Positions 43,572 to 52,786 of a stretch of DNA of 64,000 nt are shown piece by piece. The position numbers and the translations under genes are program-made. Location of the stretch: the NCBI GenBank assembly GCA_903917735.1, contig CAIXBR010000046.1:1-64000 (forward strand), read 5' to 3'. Each line of letters starts with the position of its first letter. The first letter of the stretch is position 1. Source of the DNA: an uncultured Elusimicrobia bacterium. GTDB taxonomy: Bacteria > Elusimicrobiota > Elusimicrobia > Elusimicrobiales > UBA9959. The notes beneath the pieces are model-generated. The model ran no database searches. It was not told the DNA's origin and saw only the letters and a program-made list of their open reading frames with translations.

Positions 43572-45791
43572 ATGGACGAACAGAACCTTGCCCCAAGAGT
43601 TATAACTTTCTCGGGCCCCAAAGAGGGCGTGGGCAAGACCTCCATCGCCATGAACCTGGCGCTGGCCTGGGCTAATTATCAGAAGCGCAACGTCCTTATC
43701 CTGCCGCTGGACCCCATGTGCCGCGCCGAGCACGCGCAGTTGCTGGGCCTTAACCCGCCCTCCATGGCCGAGCTGATACAGTCCGTCGGGCGCGAGTCGG
43801 TAGGCGCCCTGGGGGCCCTGCTGAAGGGCAAGATCCCCATCTCGCAGTGGGGCGTGGGCGTGCTGCCGCTCTCGAAGCGGCGTTCCGACATAGCCAAGAT
43901 GTCGCCGGACATCATACTGCCGATGCTGTCCCGCCTGTCGCAGAACTTCGACATTTTTATAGACGTGGACCCGTATTTCCCCATGCAGGTCTTTTCGTTC
44001 GATATTTCAGACCTGGTGTTCTGGGTCACCAATTCCAACGTGTCGTCCCTGAACGCCACCGCCGGCATCTTCCGCGAGATCAACGAGCTCCACTTCCCAA
44101 TGAACAAGTTCGAAGTGGTGGCGAACCTTTACGATATGCCGGGCGCCGTTCCCCCCAAGGAAGTGGAGAAGTTCTTCAAGCAGATGGGCAAGGATATCCT
44201 CGCCTTCATGCCCTGGGAAGACGCCCTGCCCGCCTTGGCCAACCAGAATAAGGTACTTATAACGGAACAGCCCAATACCCAGTGGGTGCGCATGCTGCGC
44301 GTGCTGCTGGGGCGGCTGTCCGACCTGAAGCCCTCGGAAAAGCAGTGGGTGTCCAACGTCTCCACCGCCGAGTTCTCTCACGGCTCCGACATGCTCTGGC
44401 GCCAGACCGAGAAGGAAGCCCCGGCCTCCTCCGCTCCCGCGGCCTCGCAGGCGCCGGGGCATCAGGCCGCCCCCCGCGTGGACGTGCCTGCTTTCTGGGA
44501 AGAGCTCAAGATGAAGGTGCACCGCAACGTGGTGTCCGCCCTTGAGACCGAGCGCATCAAGATCACCGACGACGCCGCCGGCAGCGCCGAGACCCGCAGG
44601 AAGGTGGACGGCATCATAAACAACCTGCTGCAGAAAGAGGCCGGCACCCCGCTGACCCGCGAGCAGCGCGTAAAGTTCATAAATGAACTCTTGGACGAGA
44701 TCCTGGGCCTGGGCCCGCTGGAAGAGCTGATGCGCGACCCGGCCGTCACCGAAATAATGGTGAACTCGGCCGACAAGGTCTATATAGAGCGCGCCGGCAA
44801 GCTGACGCTGACCAAATATAAATTCCGCAACGACGAGCAGATCATGCAGGTGATGAAGCGCATCGTGGCCCCGCTGGGCCGCCGCATTGACGAATCCGTG
44901 CCGCTGGTGGACGCCCGACTGAAGGACGGCTCGCGCGTCAACGGCATCATCCCGCCGCTGGCCGTATCGGGCCCCACGCTCACTATCCGCCGTTTCTCCG
45001 CTAAACCCTTTACCGACGGTGAACTGATAAAGAAAGGCAGCATCTCGCAGACGGCCGTGGACTTCCTGAAAGCCTGCGTGCGGCTCAGGAAGGATATCAT
45101 CATCTCCGGCGGCACCGGCACCGGCAAGACCACTTTCCTGAACATGTTGTCCAGCTACATTCCCGAGGACGAGCGCATAGTGACCGTGGAGGACACCGCC
45201 GAACTTCGGCTGCAGCAGGAGCACTGGGTGCGCCTGGAAAGCCGCCCCCCCAACATCGAAGGCAAAGGCGAGGTCAGCATCCGCGACCTGGTGAAGAACT
45301 GTCTTCGTATGCGCCCCGACCGCATAGTTGTAGGCGAGGTCCGCGGTTCCGAGGCGCTGGACATGTTGCAGGCCATGAACACGGGCCACGAAGGCTCGCT
45401 GGCCACCATCCACGCCAACACCGCCCGCGACGCGCTGACCCGTATGGAGGCCATGTGTCTGATGGCCGGCGCCGACCTGCCCATCTGGGCTTTGCGCGAA
45501 ATGATAGCTTCCGCCGTACACATGGTGGTACAGCTGACGCGCTTCTCCGACGGTACCCGCAAGATCACCGGTATCACCGAGATCACCGGCCGCGAGGAGA
45601 ACCAGATCACCATCCACGATATTTTCAAGTACCACCAGACCGGCATGGACGAGAACGGCAAGGTGGTAGGGTACTTCACCGCCACGGGCGATCCTCCCAA
45701 GTTCTACAAGGACTTCGAGACGCACGGCATGCACGTGCCCATAGAGATGTTCTGGACCGAGGAGCAGAAGCGGGCCAGGGCGGGGAAGTAG
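43572..45791 (+). CDS. TadZ-TadA fusion: ParA-like localisation domain joined to Tad secretion ATPase
   Basis: A 739-residue protein. Residues ~8-260 are a MinD/ParA-like domain with a deviant Walker A ([11 protein letters not shown]), as in TadZ/CpaE, which places the Tad apparatus at the pole. A linker rich in Ala/Ser/Pro follows. From about residue 310 it is TadA/CpaF: the N-terminal [18 protein letters not shown] block, Walker [10 protein letters not shown] at 513-521, and the [16 protein letters not shown] and [11 protein letters not shown] motifs. Usually these are separate genes. The classic Tad neighbours cpaB, secretin, tadB and tadC surround it. Confidence 0.92.
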   Translation: MDEQNLAPRVITFSGPKEGVGKTSIAMNLALAWANYQKRNVLILPLDPMCRAEHAQLLGLNPPSMAELIQSVGRESVGALGALLKGKIPISQWGVGVLPLSKRRSDIAKMSPDIILPMLSRLSQNFDIFIDVDPYFPMQVFSFDISDLVFWVTNSNVSSLNATAGIFREINELHFPMNKFEVVANLYDMPGAVPPKEVEKFFKQMGKDILAFMPWEDALPALANQNKVLITEQPNTQWVRMLRVLLGRLSDLKPSEKQWVSNVSTAEFSHGSDMLWRQTEKEAPASSAPAASQAPGHQAAPRVDVPAFWEELKMKVHRNVVSALETERIKITDDAAGSAETRRKVDGIINNLLQKEAGTPLTREQRVKFINELLDEILGLGPLEELMRDPAVTEIMVNSADKVYIERAGKLTLTKYKFRNDEQIMQVMKRIVAPLGRRIDESVPLVDARLKDGSRVNGIIPPLAVSGPTLTIRRFSAKPFTDGELIKKGSISQTAVDFLKACVRLRKDIIISGGTGTGKTTFLNMLSSYIPEDERIVTVEDTAELRLQQEHWVRLESRPPNIEGKGEVSIRDLVKNCLRMRPDRIVVGEVRGSEALDMLQAMNTGHEGSLATIHANTARDALTRMEAMCLMAGADLPIWALREMIASAVHMVVQLTRFSDGTRKITGITEITGREENQITIHDIFKYHQTGMDENGKVVGYFTATGDPPKFYKDFETHGMHVPIEMFWTEEQKRARAGK

Positions 45792-45808
45792 GGCTGCGGA
45801 CCCAAAAT

Positions 45809-47368
45809 ATGAGGAAACTGCTGGCAGTAATATTCTTGCTCGGCGCTTTCGCGGGGAAACCCGCGGTCGCCGGAGTATTTACCCAGGAGGAGATGGACCA
45901 GATCTCCTGCTCCGCCATGAAGACGCAGCTTTTCTATTATTACCTCTCTCCCGACCGGGATCCCAAGGTGCTGAATTTCAATATGACCTGCAAGGGGTCC
46001 AAGATCACACTGGAGATGCCCAAGTGGGTGGAGGCGGCGGTGCCCGAGATGGTAGGCCGCAAAGTGTGGCGCGACCCGGAGGAGGGGGAAATCTCCGAGG
46101 CGTCCCTGTGGCAGACCCCGGTCTCCATCCTTTACGAATACCTCGAACTGACCCGCAAAACCTTCCCGCCCGAAGCGGGGGGCGCCAGCATACAGCCCGG
46201 CCTGCTGGTCAAGGAATACGCCGACATCCGCATACGCTTCCAGATGGCGATGGACAGGCTTTACCGCGCGCGCACCAAGGACCTGAACATGGGGGATTCC
46301 ATGAACGGCCGCGGCCGCACCATAATGGCCCAGTATGCGCTGGTGCTGAGGGAGATGGAATCCATATCGGACGCCATCTCCAGCACTAACTCCCGGCGCT
46401 ACGCCGAGGCGGTAACAGCCTCGGCCGTGCTGTGCGAGGATTCCTTCCGGACGCTGTTTCGGGCGCCCCGCAAGTACGAACCGCCGACCCCGGAATCCAA
46501 CGCGTCGCGCGTGTTTACCACCGCCCTTTCCATCCTGGGCATAATACTCATGTTCCTCGCCGTACAGGCTTTCTTCGCGCTGAACGATTCCAAGACCAAC
46601 GCCATGATGGGCGACTATTCCAAAAAGGTGGAGGTCTTCACCGAGGCTTTCTCCCGCCAGTTCATAAATATCAACGTCAAGTACCTGGTGCTGGGGCCGG
46701 TCGTCGTTTGCGCCTTCATCGGCATGCTGACGATGAACATACTCGCTTTCCTCGTGCTGAGCGCGCTGGGCCTCGCCATCGGTCTCCGCACGCCCAATTT
46801 CGTGCTGAACTATATGAAGAGCGCGCGCGGCCGCAAGATAGATACCCAGCTGATGGACGGCCTGATCCTGCTCTCCAACTGTCTGCGCTCCGGCCTCGAC
46901 GTGGTGCAGGGCTTCGAGATGGTATCCAAGGACCTGATGCCGCCCATTTCCGACGAGTTCGCGCTGGTGATAAAGAACTACCAGCTGGGCATGTCGTTCG
47001 AGAAGGCGCTGGGTGTGATGGAAGACCGCGTGGATTCCAAGATGCTCGCGTATATGATCCGCGCCATCGTGCTGCAGCGCCAGATGGGCGGCAACCTGAC
47101 CAAGGTTTTCGAGCGCATAGTGGTGGACATCCGCGAGGAGTCCAAGCTTGAGGAAAAGACCAAGGCGATGACGGCCCAGCAGAAGATCCAGTCCATAGTG
47201 GTCGGAATAATGCCCTGGGTCATGGTGGGCGTCATGTTCATGTTCCAGCCCGAGACCATGATAAAGTTCTACGGCAGCCCGCTGGGTATGGCCGTTTTCA
47301 TCTTCTGCGCCATCTGGATAGCCATAGGCATGAAAGTCGTGTCCAGCCTGGGCAAGATAAGAGTTTAA
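45809..47368 (+). CDS. tadB: TadB-like inner-membrane platform protein with extra N-terminal exported domain
   Basis: A 519-residue protein. Residues 1-22 are a signal peptide (LLAVIFLLGAFAGKPAVAG). About 210 residues follow that match nothing I recognise (two or three Cys; an SILYEYLELTRKTF helix). After a helix near residues 235-255 comes the T2SSF/GspF platform (IDTQLMDGLILLSNCLRSGLDVVQGFEMV, then MAYMIRAIVLQRQMGGNLTKVFERI). TadB normally lacks the first part. It starts 17 nt after the ATPase gene and ends 3 nt before tadC. Confidence 0.87.
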   Translation: MRKLLAVIFLLGAFAGKPAVAGVFTQEEMDQISCSAMKTQLFYYYLSPDRDPKVLNFNMTCKGSKITLEMPKWVEAAVPEMVGRKVWRDPEEGEISEASLWQTPVSILYEYLELTRKTFPPEAGGASIQPGLLVKEYADIRIRFQMAMDRLYRARTKDLNMGDSMNGRGRTIMAQYALVLREMESISDAISSTNSRRYAEAVTASAVLCEDSFRTLFRAPRKYEPPTPESNASRVFTTALSILGIILMFLAVQAFFALNDSKTNAMMGDYSKKVEVFTEAFSRQFININVKYLVLGPVVVCAFIGMLTMNILAFLVLSALGLAIGLRTPNFVLNYMKSARGRKIDTQLMDGLILLSNCLRSGLDVVQGFEMVSKDLMPPISDEFALVIKNYQLGMSFEKALGVMEDRVDSKMLAYMIRAIVLQRQMGGNLTKVFERIVVDIREESKLEEKTKAMTAQQKIQSIVVGIMPWVMVGVMFMFQPETMIKFYGSPLGMAVFIFCAIWIAIGMKVVSSLGKIRV

Positions 47369-47371
47369 CGT

Positions 47372-48271
47372 ATGACTCCGGATAAAATAACCAGCGCTCT
47401 CCTTATAATACTGTCCGTAGCCGGCTCCTTCGCGGCTTTCACGGCGGTGCAGCGCTTTTTCGCCCCCCGCAAGGAGGAACGCTCCGCCATCGGCGACATC
47501 AGCGACATGGAGGGCAGAGAAACCTCCTTCTTCACGAAGCTGGACGGCAGCAAGAACTTCTGGGACAAGCTGGACCTGTTCTTCGCCCGGCAGATGGGCA
47601 TGGAAAAGAAACTGGAAGAGACCTACATGCTGCTGGGCCGCCCGCCCGGCACGGACCCGCTGAAAATGCTCCACCTCAAGCTTATCGCCGGCGCGGTGCT
47701 GCCGCTTGTCTCCTTCGTCTTGACCCAGTCCCCTTTCACGCTGGTCCTGGCGCCGCTGGGTTTCCTGCTGCCGGACGCGGCCATCTACTCCGGGCGCATA
47801 CGCAGGCGCCAGGAGGACATCATCCGCAACTTCCCCACTTTCGTCGACCTGGCGGCCCTGATGATAGAGTCGGGTCTGGACTACATGACCGCCTTCGACC
47901 GCATAGTCAAGATAGCCCCGGTAAAGACCGGGCTTGAGCTGGAGATAGAGCGTACCATCAACGAGGTCCAGCTGGGCTACTCGCGCCGCGACGCGCTCAG
48001 GCGCCTGTCTTTGCGCACCGGCCTGCAGGAAGTGCGCTCTTTCGTCGGCCTGATAGTGCAGTCGGACGAGCTCGGCACCAGCCTGGTGGAGCTGCTCCGA
48101 AACTACTCCACGGACATGCGCTTCCGCCGCCTCAACAAGGCGGAAAAGCTGGCCGCGCAGGCCTCCACCAAGATGCTTATCCCGCTTTTCATCTTCATCT
48201 TCCCGACGGTGTTCATACTGATGCTGTCCCCCATGATCAGCGACCTGATAACGGGCGGCATGCCGTTCTAG
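47372..48271 (+). CDS. tadC: TadC-like inner-membrane platform protein
   Basis: A 299-residue T2SSF-family membrane protein. After one helix, a cytoplasmic loop carries FPTFVDLAALMIESGLDYMTAFDRIV and RTGLQEVRSFVGLIVQSDELGTSLVELL, the usual TadC pattern, then a C-terminal helix pair (FIFIFPTVFILMLSPM). It partners TadB in the assembly platform. The TPR gene begins 11 nt after its stop. Confidence 0.9.
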   Translation: MTPDKITSALLIILSVAGSFAAFTAVQRFFAPRKEERSAIGDISDMEGRETSFFTKLDGSKNFWDKLDLFFARQMGMEKKLEETYMLLGRPPGTDPLKMLHLKLIAGAVLPLVSFVLTQSPFTLVLAPLGFLLPDAAIYSGRIRRRQEDIIRNFPTFVDLAALMIESGLDYMTAFDRIVKIAPVKTGLELEIERTINEVQLGYSRRDALRRLSLRTGLQEVRSFVGLIVQSDELGTSLVELLRNYSTDMRFRRLNKAEKLAAQASTKMLIPLFIFIFPTVFILMLSPMISDLITGGMPF

Positions 48272-48282
48272 ACGAGGCTTTT

Positions 48283-49596
48283 ATGAGAAACCTACTTTTT
48301 CTTTTTATTTTCGCCGCCGGCATGCCGTGCGCGGCGCAGGAGAAGGCGCGCGTTAAAAGCGAGGAATCCCTTTTCCTGAACCTGCAGAAGACCGGCCTGG
48401 GGAGCTTGGGCGAACTTGAGGAGAAGAAGAAATTTCTGGAGACGATAAGGCTTGAAAAGGCGAAGATCCAGGAACAGATGCTCGGCAACGTCTACGAGAA
48501 CGCCTTCGAATATTACCGCCAGGGGAATTACGAGGACGCCAAGGACCTGGCCGCTAAGATATTATCTATAGACCCCAATTACCAGGACGCCCAGATGCTG
48601 CTGGAAGCTTCTAACCAGCTGCGCGGGAGCCCGCGCCCCGGCATGAGCGAGAAGCTGATGCTGGAAGACCGCTTCAAGACCGCGTTGTCTTATTACACCG
48701 AGGGCCGCATCGTGGAGGCGCATACCAAGATGCAGGAAGTGGTGAAGCTCTCCCCGAACAACATCAAGGCCAAGTACTGGCTGGCCCGCATGAAGGACGA
48801 CCTGAAGGAATACTATTTCCAGAAAGGTTCCGAGTCATACGCGGCCCGCGACCTGAAAGAGTCGCTGGACAATTTCTACAACGCCCTGATGATAAAGCCC
48901 AGGGACGCCCTGACTATAGAGTGGATAACGCGCATCGAGGACGAGCTCCGTCAGCAGCGGGCCAACGACAGGCTCAAGGAGGCGCTTGAGTTCTACGCCC
49001 AGGGCCGCCTGAACGACGCTTACGAGGGGCTGAAGCGCGCGCTCGAGATACAGCCTGGCGACTCCAAGGCCAACAAGCTCCTGGCCGAGGTTAAGCTGGA
49101 GATAGAGAACGGCTACCTGGCCGTCGGCAAAAAACTTTACGGCGCCCGCCGCTACCCGGAGGCGATAGGGGAGTGGGACAAGGCGAAGCCCTATACCGCC
49201 AACATGTCCTACCTGCAGAAGCTCATTACGCGCGCCCGGGAACAGATGAAGCTGGAATCCGAGGACAAGAAGCGCCGGGCGGAAGACTCCGCGCGCCGCG
49301 CCAAGGCGGAAGAGGAGAAACAGGCCAAGGAAGAGGAAGACCGGAAGAAGGCCGAGGCGGAGGCCAAGCAGAAGGGCGTGACCGTAGAGGAAATGACGAA
49401 GAAGCCGCAGGGCATCAGCGAGGAGAACAGGCTGGCCGGCCAGCAGCATTATCTCGAAGGGCTGAAATTCTTCCAGAATTCCAATTTCGAAAAAGCGCGC
49501 GACGAATGGACCATAGCCAAGCAGCTGGACCCCGGCAACGCCGACGTGGCCCTGGGCCTGAAGCGCATAGAACAGATACTAGCGGGCGGGCAGTAG
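48283..49596 (+). CDS. Exported TPR protein of the Tad operon (TadD-like)
   Basis: A 437-residue protein with a signal peptide (NLLFLFIFAAGMPCAAQ). Around five TPRs span residues ~65-310 (EYYRQGNYEDAKDLAAKILSIDP, ALSYYTEGRIVEAHTKMQEV, ALEFYAQGRLNDAYEGLKRA). A charged Lys/Glu helix follows (~310-370) and a last TPR (HYLEGLKFFQNSNFEKARDEW). TadD proteins are TPR lipoproteins that help place the secretin; this one lacks a lipobox. It is the last gene of the core Tad operon. Confidence 0.82.
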   Translation: MRNLLFLFIFAAGMPCAAQEKARVKSEESLFLNLQKTGLGSLGELEEKKKFLETIRLEKAKIQEQMLGNVYENAFEYYRQGNYEDAKDLAAKILSIDPNYQDAQMLLEASNQLRGSPRPGMSEKLMLEDRFKTALSYYTEGRIVEAHTKMQEVVKLSPNNIKAKYWLARMKDDLKEYYFQKGSESYAARDLKESLDNFYNALMIKPRDALTIEWITRIEDELRQQRANDRLKEALEFYAQGRLNDAYEGLKRALEIQPGDSKANKLLAEVKLEIENGYLAVGKKLYGARRYPEAIGEWDKAKPYTANMSYLQKLITRAREQMKLESEDKKRRAEDSARRAKAEEEKQAKEEEDRKKAEAEAKQKGVTVEEMTKKPQGISEENRLAGQQHYLEGLKFFQNSNFEKARDEWTIAKQLDPGNADVALGLKRIEQILAGGQ

Positions 49597-49607
49597 GGGC
49601 CCGCTCC

Positions 49608-49736
49608 GGTCGGATGGGGTATGGGCCCGGCTGGCACCGCGTCGCGCACACCGTGCGCGCGCTCCTCTCTCAGTCGCCGCGCTTACGCAAGCGGCTCCTT
49701 CCGACAGGGCCCGCCGGGCCCATACCCCACCCGACC
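49608..49736. repeat. Palindromic 130-bp element, copy 3
   Basis: Arms of 24 bp with one mismatch (49608-49631 with 49713-49736) enclose hairpin 49644-49658 (GCGCAC, ACC, GTGCGC) and hairpin 49680-49693 (CGCTT, ACGC, AAGCG). It begins 12 nt after the stop of the TPR gene and ends just before a phased half-site promoter. Confidence 0.88.
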
Positions 49737-49745
49737 TCCGCAATA

Positions 49746-49812
49746 TTTAATATTTAGGTAACACTCCGTTAACAGGCGTTTTGTAGACTATAGGTGCGGG
49801 CTCTAAGCCCGC
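49746..49812 (+). promoter_or_regulatory. Phased half-site promoter 3 (before the HAMP-PAS sensor)
   Basis: TTTAATA (AATA at 49749), GGTAACA (AACA at 49760) and GTTAACA (AACA at 49771) are phased at 11 bp. Nine nt later comes TAGACT (49784-49789). The expected transcript start coincides with a hairpin GCGGGCT-CTA-AGCCCGC at 49796-49812, 24 nt before the ATG. Confidence 0.65.
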
Positions 49813-49836
49813 CAAATTTGGGGCAAGGACCTATTT

Positions 49837-50952
49837 ATGCGGCTTACAATGAAGTGGATGCTGTGGTTCGTCGGGATAGGCATCTACGTGATGTTCTTGG
49901 GCGGCGTATTCTATTACAACCTTTTCAAGTGGACCTTCGACGCGAAGCTGAAGCAGGACGTGATAGACAACGTCAAGGTCTACGCCCCGACAATGCGCAA
50001 CGGCCTGCTGAACAACGCCTCGGCCATCTCCTTCGAGGAATACGACATCATGATGACGCTGATCAAGGACGAGCGCATCACCTCCGTGCTTTACCTGAGC
50101 CGCCAGGGCAAAGTGCGCTGGCACAAGGACGCCCGTTTTATCGGCATGACCTGGGACGATTTCAAGGCGCAGATCCCTCCACCCACGGATGCCATCAGCC
50201 AGGCCTACCTTTCGAAAATGCCCAAGGTCCGGCAGGTAAACGGCGAGCCCTTTTATGAGATAGCCATCCCGTTCTCTGTGCGCGGCGAGATAATAGGCAT
50301 AGTGGACCTGCTGGTGTCCAGGGCCGGGGCGGAGGTGCTGATCGGCTCGGCCATGCGCAAGTATGTCTTCGGCGCCGTGGGCGTGCTCTTCCTGCTGGGG
50401 CTGCCGCTCTATTTCTTTTTCCACCATTACGTGATCTCCCCGATGGACATGCTGCGCGACAACGTCGAGGGGGTCTCGCTGAAGAATTTCGACCTGCGCT
50501 TCCCGGCCCGTTCCGACGAGCTTGGCGAGCTTGCCGGCGCTATCACCCGGCTGATGGGCAAGATGAAGGTGGAGATAGAGGGAATATCAAACCGCGACCT
50601 CACCTACAAAGAGGCCGAGCAGCGCTGGTGGCGCTCGCTGCTGAACGTCATAGTCCCCGGCAACAACTATGTCATTGTCGTCGACGAGAATAACACCATC
50701 CTTTACGCCAATTTCGAGCTCGCCCAGGGGATGGACGCCAAGAACATTCACCTGCTGGACGTGGTGGACAGCCAGCAGCAGACCCTCCTCCGGCTGGTAG
50801 GCCAGGCTTTCGAGATGCCCGACCATCCCGTGGAAGGGGAGACCGTTTTTAAGAACCAGAACCTTAACGTCAAGATCCTGCACGTAGGACAGACCGCGGA
50901 GACCAACCGCACGCTGATACTGTTCTACCCCAAGCAGGGCGTATCGATGTAG
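49837..50952 (+). CDS. Membrane sensor with HAMP and PAS domains, no output domain
   Basis: A 371-residue protein. TM1 is near residues 8-27 (LWFVGIGIYVMFLGGVFYY). A periplasmic sensor of ~140 residues with a single-Cache-like pattern (VLYLSRQGKVRWH, FYEIAIPFSVRGEIIGIVDLL) follows, then TM2 (YVFGAVGVLFLLGLPLYFFF), a HAMP domain (SPMDMLRDNVEGVSLKNFDLRF) and a C-terminal PAS-like domain (NVIVPGNNYVIVVDENNTILYAN). It ends without kinase, cyclase or methyl-accepting regions. It may signal to the kinases encoded downstream. Confidence 0.8.
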   Translation: MRLTMKWMLWFVGIGIYVMFLGGVFYYNLFKWTFDAKLKQDVIDNVKVYAPTMRNGLLNNASAISFEEYDIMMTLIKDERITSVLYLSRQGKVRWHKDARFIGMTWDDFKAQIPPPTDAISQAYLSKMPKVRQVNGEPFYEIAIPFSVRGEIIGIVDLLVSRAGAEVLIGSAMRKYVFGAVGVLFLLGLPLYFFFHHYVISPMDMLRDNVEGVSLKNFDLRFPARSDELGELAGAITRLMGKMKVEIEGISNRDLTYKEAEQRWWRSLLNVIVPGNNYVIVVDENNTILYANFELAQGMDAKNIHLLDVVDSQQQTLLRLVGQAFEMPDHPVEGETVFKNQNLNVKILHVGQTAETNRTLILFYPKQGVSM

Positions 50953-51056
50953 GAAACAGGCAGCAACTGGAGGCCGGCAGGCCGCGCAGCGCAGCGGAAA
51001 GCGGGAAAGGGTGAAAGATCCCCGCCTTACGCCGCTGTGATTTTCAGCGATTTGGC

Positions 51057-51095
51057 CGTCCATAAATATTAAAAATAATGTATTATTATTGGACG
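51057..51095. promoter_or_regulatory. AT-rich dyad before the small membrane protein gene
   Basis: CGTCCA (51057-51062) and TGGACG (51090-51095) flank a 27-nt A/T core. It could hold a promoter or an operator; no clear hexamers can be assigned. The remainder of 50953-51138 is GC-rich and holds no gene that I can support. Confidence 0.3.
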
Positions 51096-51138
51096 GGCGC
51101 GCATAGCTCCGCCTGCTGTTACTTTATATGGAGGGAAA

Positions 51139-51435
51139 ATGAAACTTGAAGTGCGCAATATCAGCGTAGGTTCACTGGTTACCTCTTCGGTCCCCATCGT
51201 GGTATTCATCCTGGCCCTGCTCGGCGGCGTAATAACTTTCATGATAGTGCCTAATCTTCAGCTGGCCCCTATGAGCTTCATGCAGAAGATCATGAGCGTC
51301 GGCCTTTACGCCCTTCTTTATGTCGTCCTTACCACGGCCGTTATGGTGTTCGTCGCCTTCGTGTATAACGTGTTTACCGGCGTGCTCGGGCTGCGCGGCG
51401 TAACTTTTGAAATAGAAGAAGTGCATCAGGAATAG
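51139..51435 (+). CDS. Small two-helix membrane protein (DUF3566-like)
   Basis: A 98-residue protein with a polar N-terminus (MKLEVRNISVGSLV) and two membrane helices (residues ~17-37 and ~53-78), ending in a short acidic tail. The opening and helix spacing resemble DUF3566 membrane proteins, of unknown function. GGAGG precedes the ATG. It lies between a sensor and a winged-helix regulator. Confidence 0.6.
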   Translation: MKLEVRNISVGSLVTSSVPIVVFILALLGGVITFMIVPNLQLAPMSFMQKIMSVGLYALLYVVLTTAVMVFVAFVYNVFTGVLGLRGVTFEIEEVHQE

Positions 51436-51583
51436 CGGATAGCGCGGGTCATGAGATCGAAGGATCCCGCTGATATGGCCGGGACAGTTCATTCCGGGGC
51501 CTATCTTTCCGATGTCCGCTTTGAATCCGCATTAATCCATGTTGTACTGCGGAATTCGTGCCATTCGCAACTAGGAGAACGCT

Positions 51584-52342
51584 GTGAAAATCAACATCAT
51601 TTTCGCCTCAAAAGACCTTTCGAGGGCATCTCTGATACTTGAGATGCTTTCGCGCCAGGGCTATTCGGTCGCCACCGCGAACCGCTCCCGCGAGGTCATG
51701 GGGATGCTGGCCGAGAAATCCTTCGACATGGTCATGGTCGGCCAGAATCTGGCCGACGAGGAGGGGCTGACCTTCCTCAAGAACCTCAGGGCCAAGAACA
51801 AGAACATCCCGGTAATAGCCATGCTGGAATCTCCCGACACCTTTCTGGACCATATGCCCTCCGGGCTTACCGCCGAGACCCTCATGCCGCACGGCCCCTC
51901 CGGCCGAGAGGCCCCCAAGATCTCCTATAAGCTGGCCTTCTTCCAGCTTGGCGCGGACGAGTGTCTCTCTTACAGCCAGGACCTGCACGAAAGTGTGGCC
52001 CGTGTAAGGGCCGTCGTGCGCCGCACCGTCAACGTGCAGGCGGACGAGGTGCTGAAGATGAACGAAATAGATCTCAACATGTCCAGCTATACCGTGAATA
52101 TCGCCAAGAAGGAGATCACGGTAACGGCCAAGGAATTCGACCTGCTCTACGTGTTCCTGAGCTCCCCCAACCGCGTGCTGTCTCGGCCCTACCTGATAGA
52201 GCGCGTGTGGGGCTACAACTATTTCGGTTCGCCGCGCACCGTAGACGTGCATGTGCGCAGGCTCAGGTCCAAGATGGGCAAGGCGGCCCGGTACATACAT
52301 ACCGTGCCGTGCGTCGGCTACAAATTGGTGCCCTCTAAATAG
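51584..52342 (+). CDS. OmpR/PhoB-family regulator with non-phosphorylatable receiver
   Basis: A 252-residue protein. Residues 1-150 have the receiver fold, but the acidic pair (IFASKDL) and the phospho-Asp (G53 in FDMVMVGQNL) are missing, and the Lys of strand 5 is replaced (CLSYSQDL). A ~25-residue insertion (around TAETLMPHGPSGREAP) follows strand 4. The C-terminal winged helix is intact (EITVTAKEFDLLYVFLSS, RPYLIERVWGYNYFG, TVDVHVRRLRSKM). It starts at GTG behind AGGAGA. It is the only OmpR-type DNA-binding protein in the window and so is the leading candidate to bind the 11-bp-phased half-sites; that link is inferred. Confidence 0.82.
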   Translation: MKINIIFASKDLSRASLILEMLSRQGYSVATANRSREVMGMLAEKSFDMVMVGQNLADEEGLTFLKNLRAKNKNIPVIAMLESPDTFLDHMPSGLTAETLMPHGPSGREAPKISYKLAFFQLGADECLSYSQDLHESVARVRAVVRRTVNVQADEVLKMNEIDLNMSSYTVNIAKKEITVTAKEFDLLYVFLSSPNRVLSRPYLIERVWGYNYFGSPRTVDVHVRRLRSKMGKAARYIHTVPCVGYKLVPSK

Positions 52343-52405
52343 CCCGGAGTTAGGGCGGATAGCTGGTGGCGTTCCCGAATCTGATCTGCGGAACTGGAGG
52401 ATAAG

Positions 52406-52786
52406 ATGGCTGCACAGAAAATTCTGGTAATTGACGACGATACCCAACTGCGCGAGAGCCTGGCCGAAGTGCTGGAGCTGGAGGGCTTTAAATGCTTCCA
52501 GGCCGGCAACGCCAAGGGGGGCATAGCTTCCGCCAAAAAGAGCGTTCCCGAAGTGGTGATAATGGACATACAGCTGCCGGATTCCTCCGGCTTCCAGATC
52601 TGTCAGGAGCTGCGCAAGTTCTCCAAGGATTTCATCCTGATAATGATGACCGGGCGCTTTCTCTCGGCGGAAGAAAAAACGCAGGGCTTCGCGCTGGGCG
52701 CGGACGAGTATATAACCAAGCCTTTCGACATACAGGAACTGTCCATACGCATACGCCAGCTGCTGAGCAGGAGGGGAAATAAATGA
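52406..52786 (+). CDS. Single-domain response regulator receiver
   Basis: A 126-residue CheY-like receiver with all key residues: IDDD acidic pair, phospho-Asp in VVIMDIQLPDSSG (near residue 53), Thr in MMTGRF, Lys in TKPFD. There is no output domain, so it would act by binding a partner. GGAGG precedes the ATG, and the next gene overlaps its stop by 4 nt. It lies right behind the dead-receiver winged-helix gene and might supply the missing phosphorylation step. Confidence 0.88.
   Translation: MAAQKILVIDDDTQLRESLAEVLELEGFKCFQAGNAKGGIASAKKSVPEVVIMDIQLPDSSGFQICQELRKFSKDFILIMMTGRFLSAEEKTQGFALGADEYITKPFDIQELSIRIRQLLSRRGNK

Noticed and set aside
44007-47674. Two long reverse frames opposite tadZ-tadA and tadB
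   Set aside because: They are antisense shadows of well-identified Tad genes with low-information, His/Gly-rich translations.
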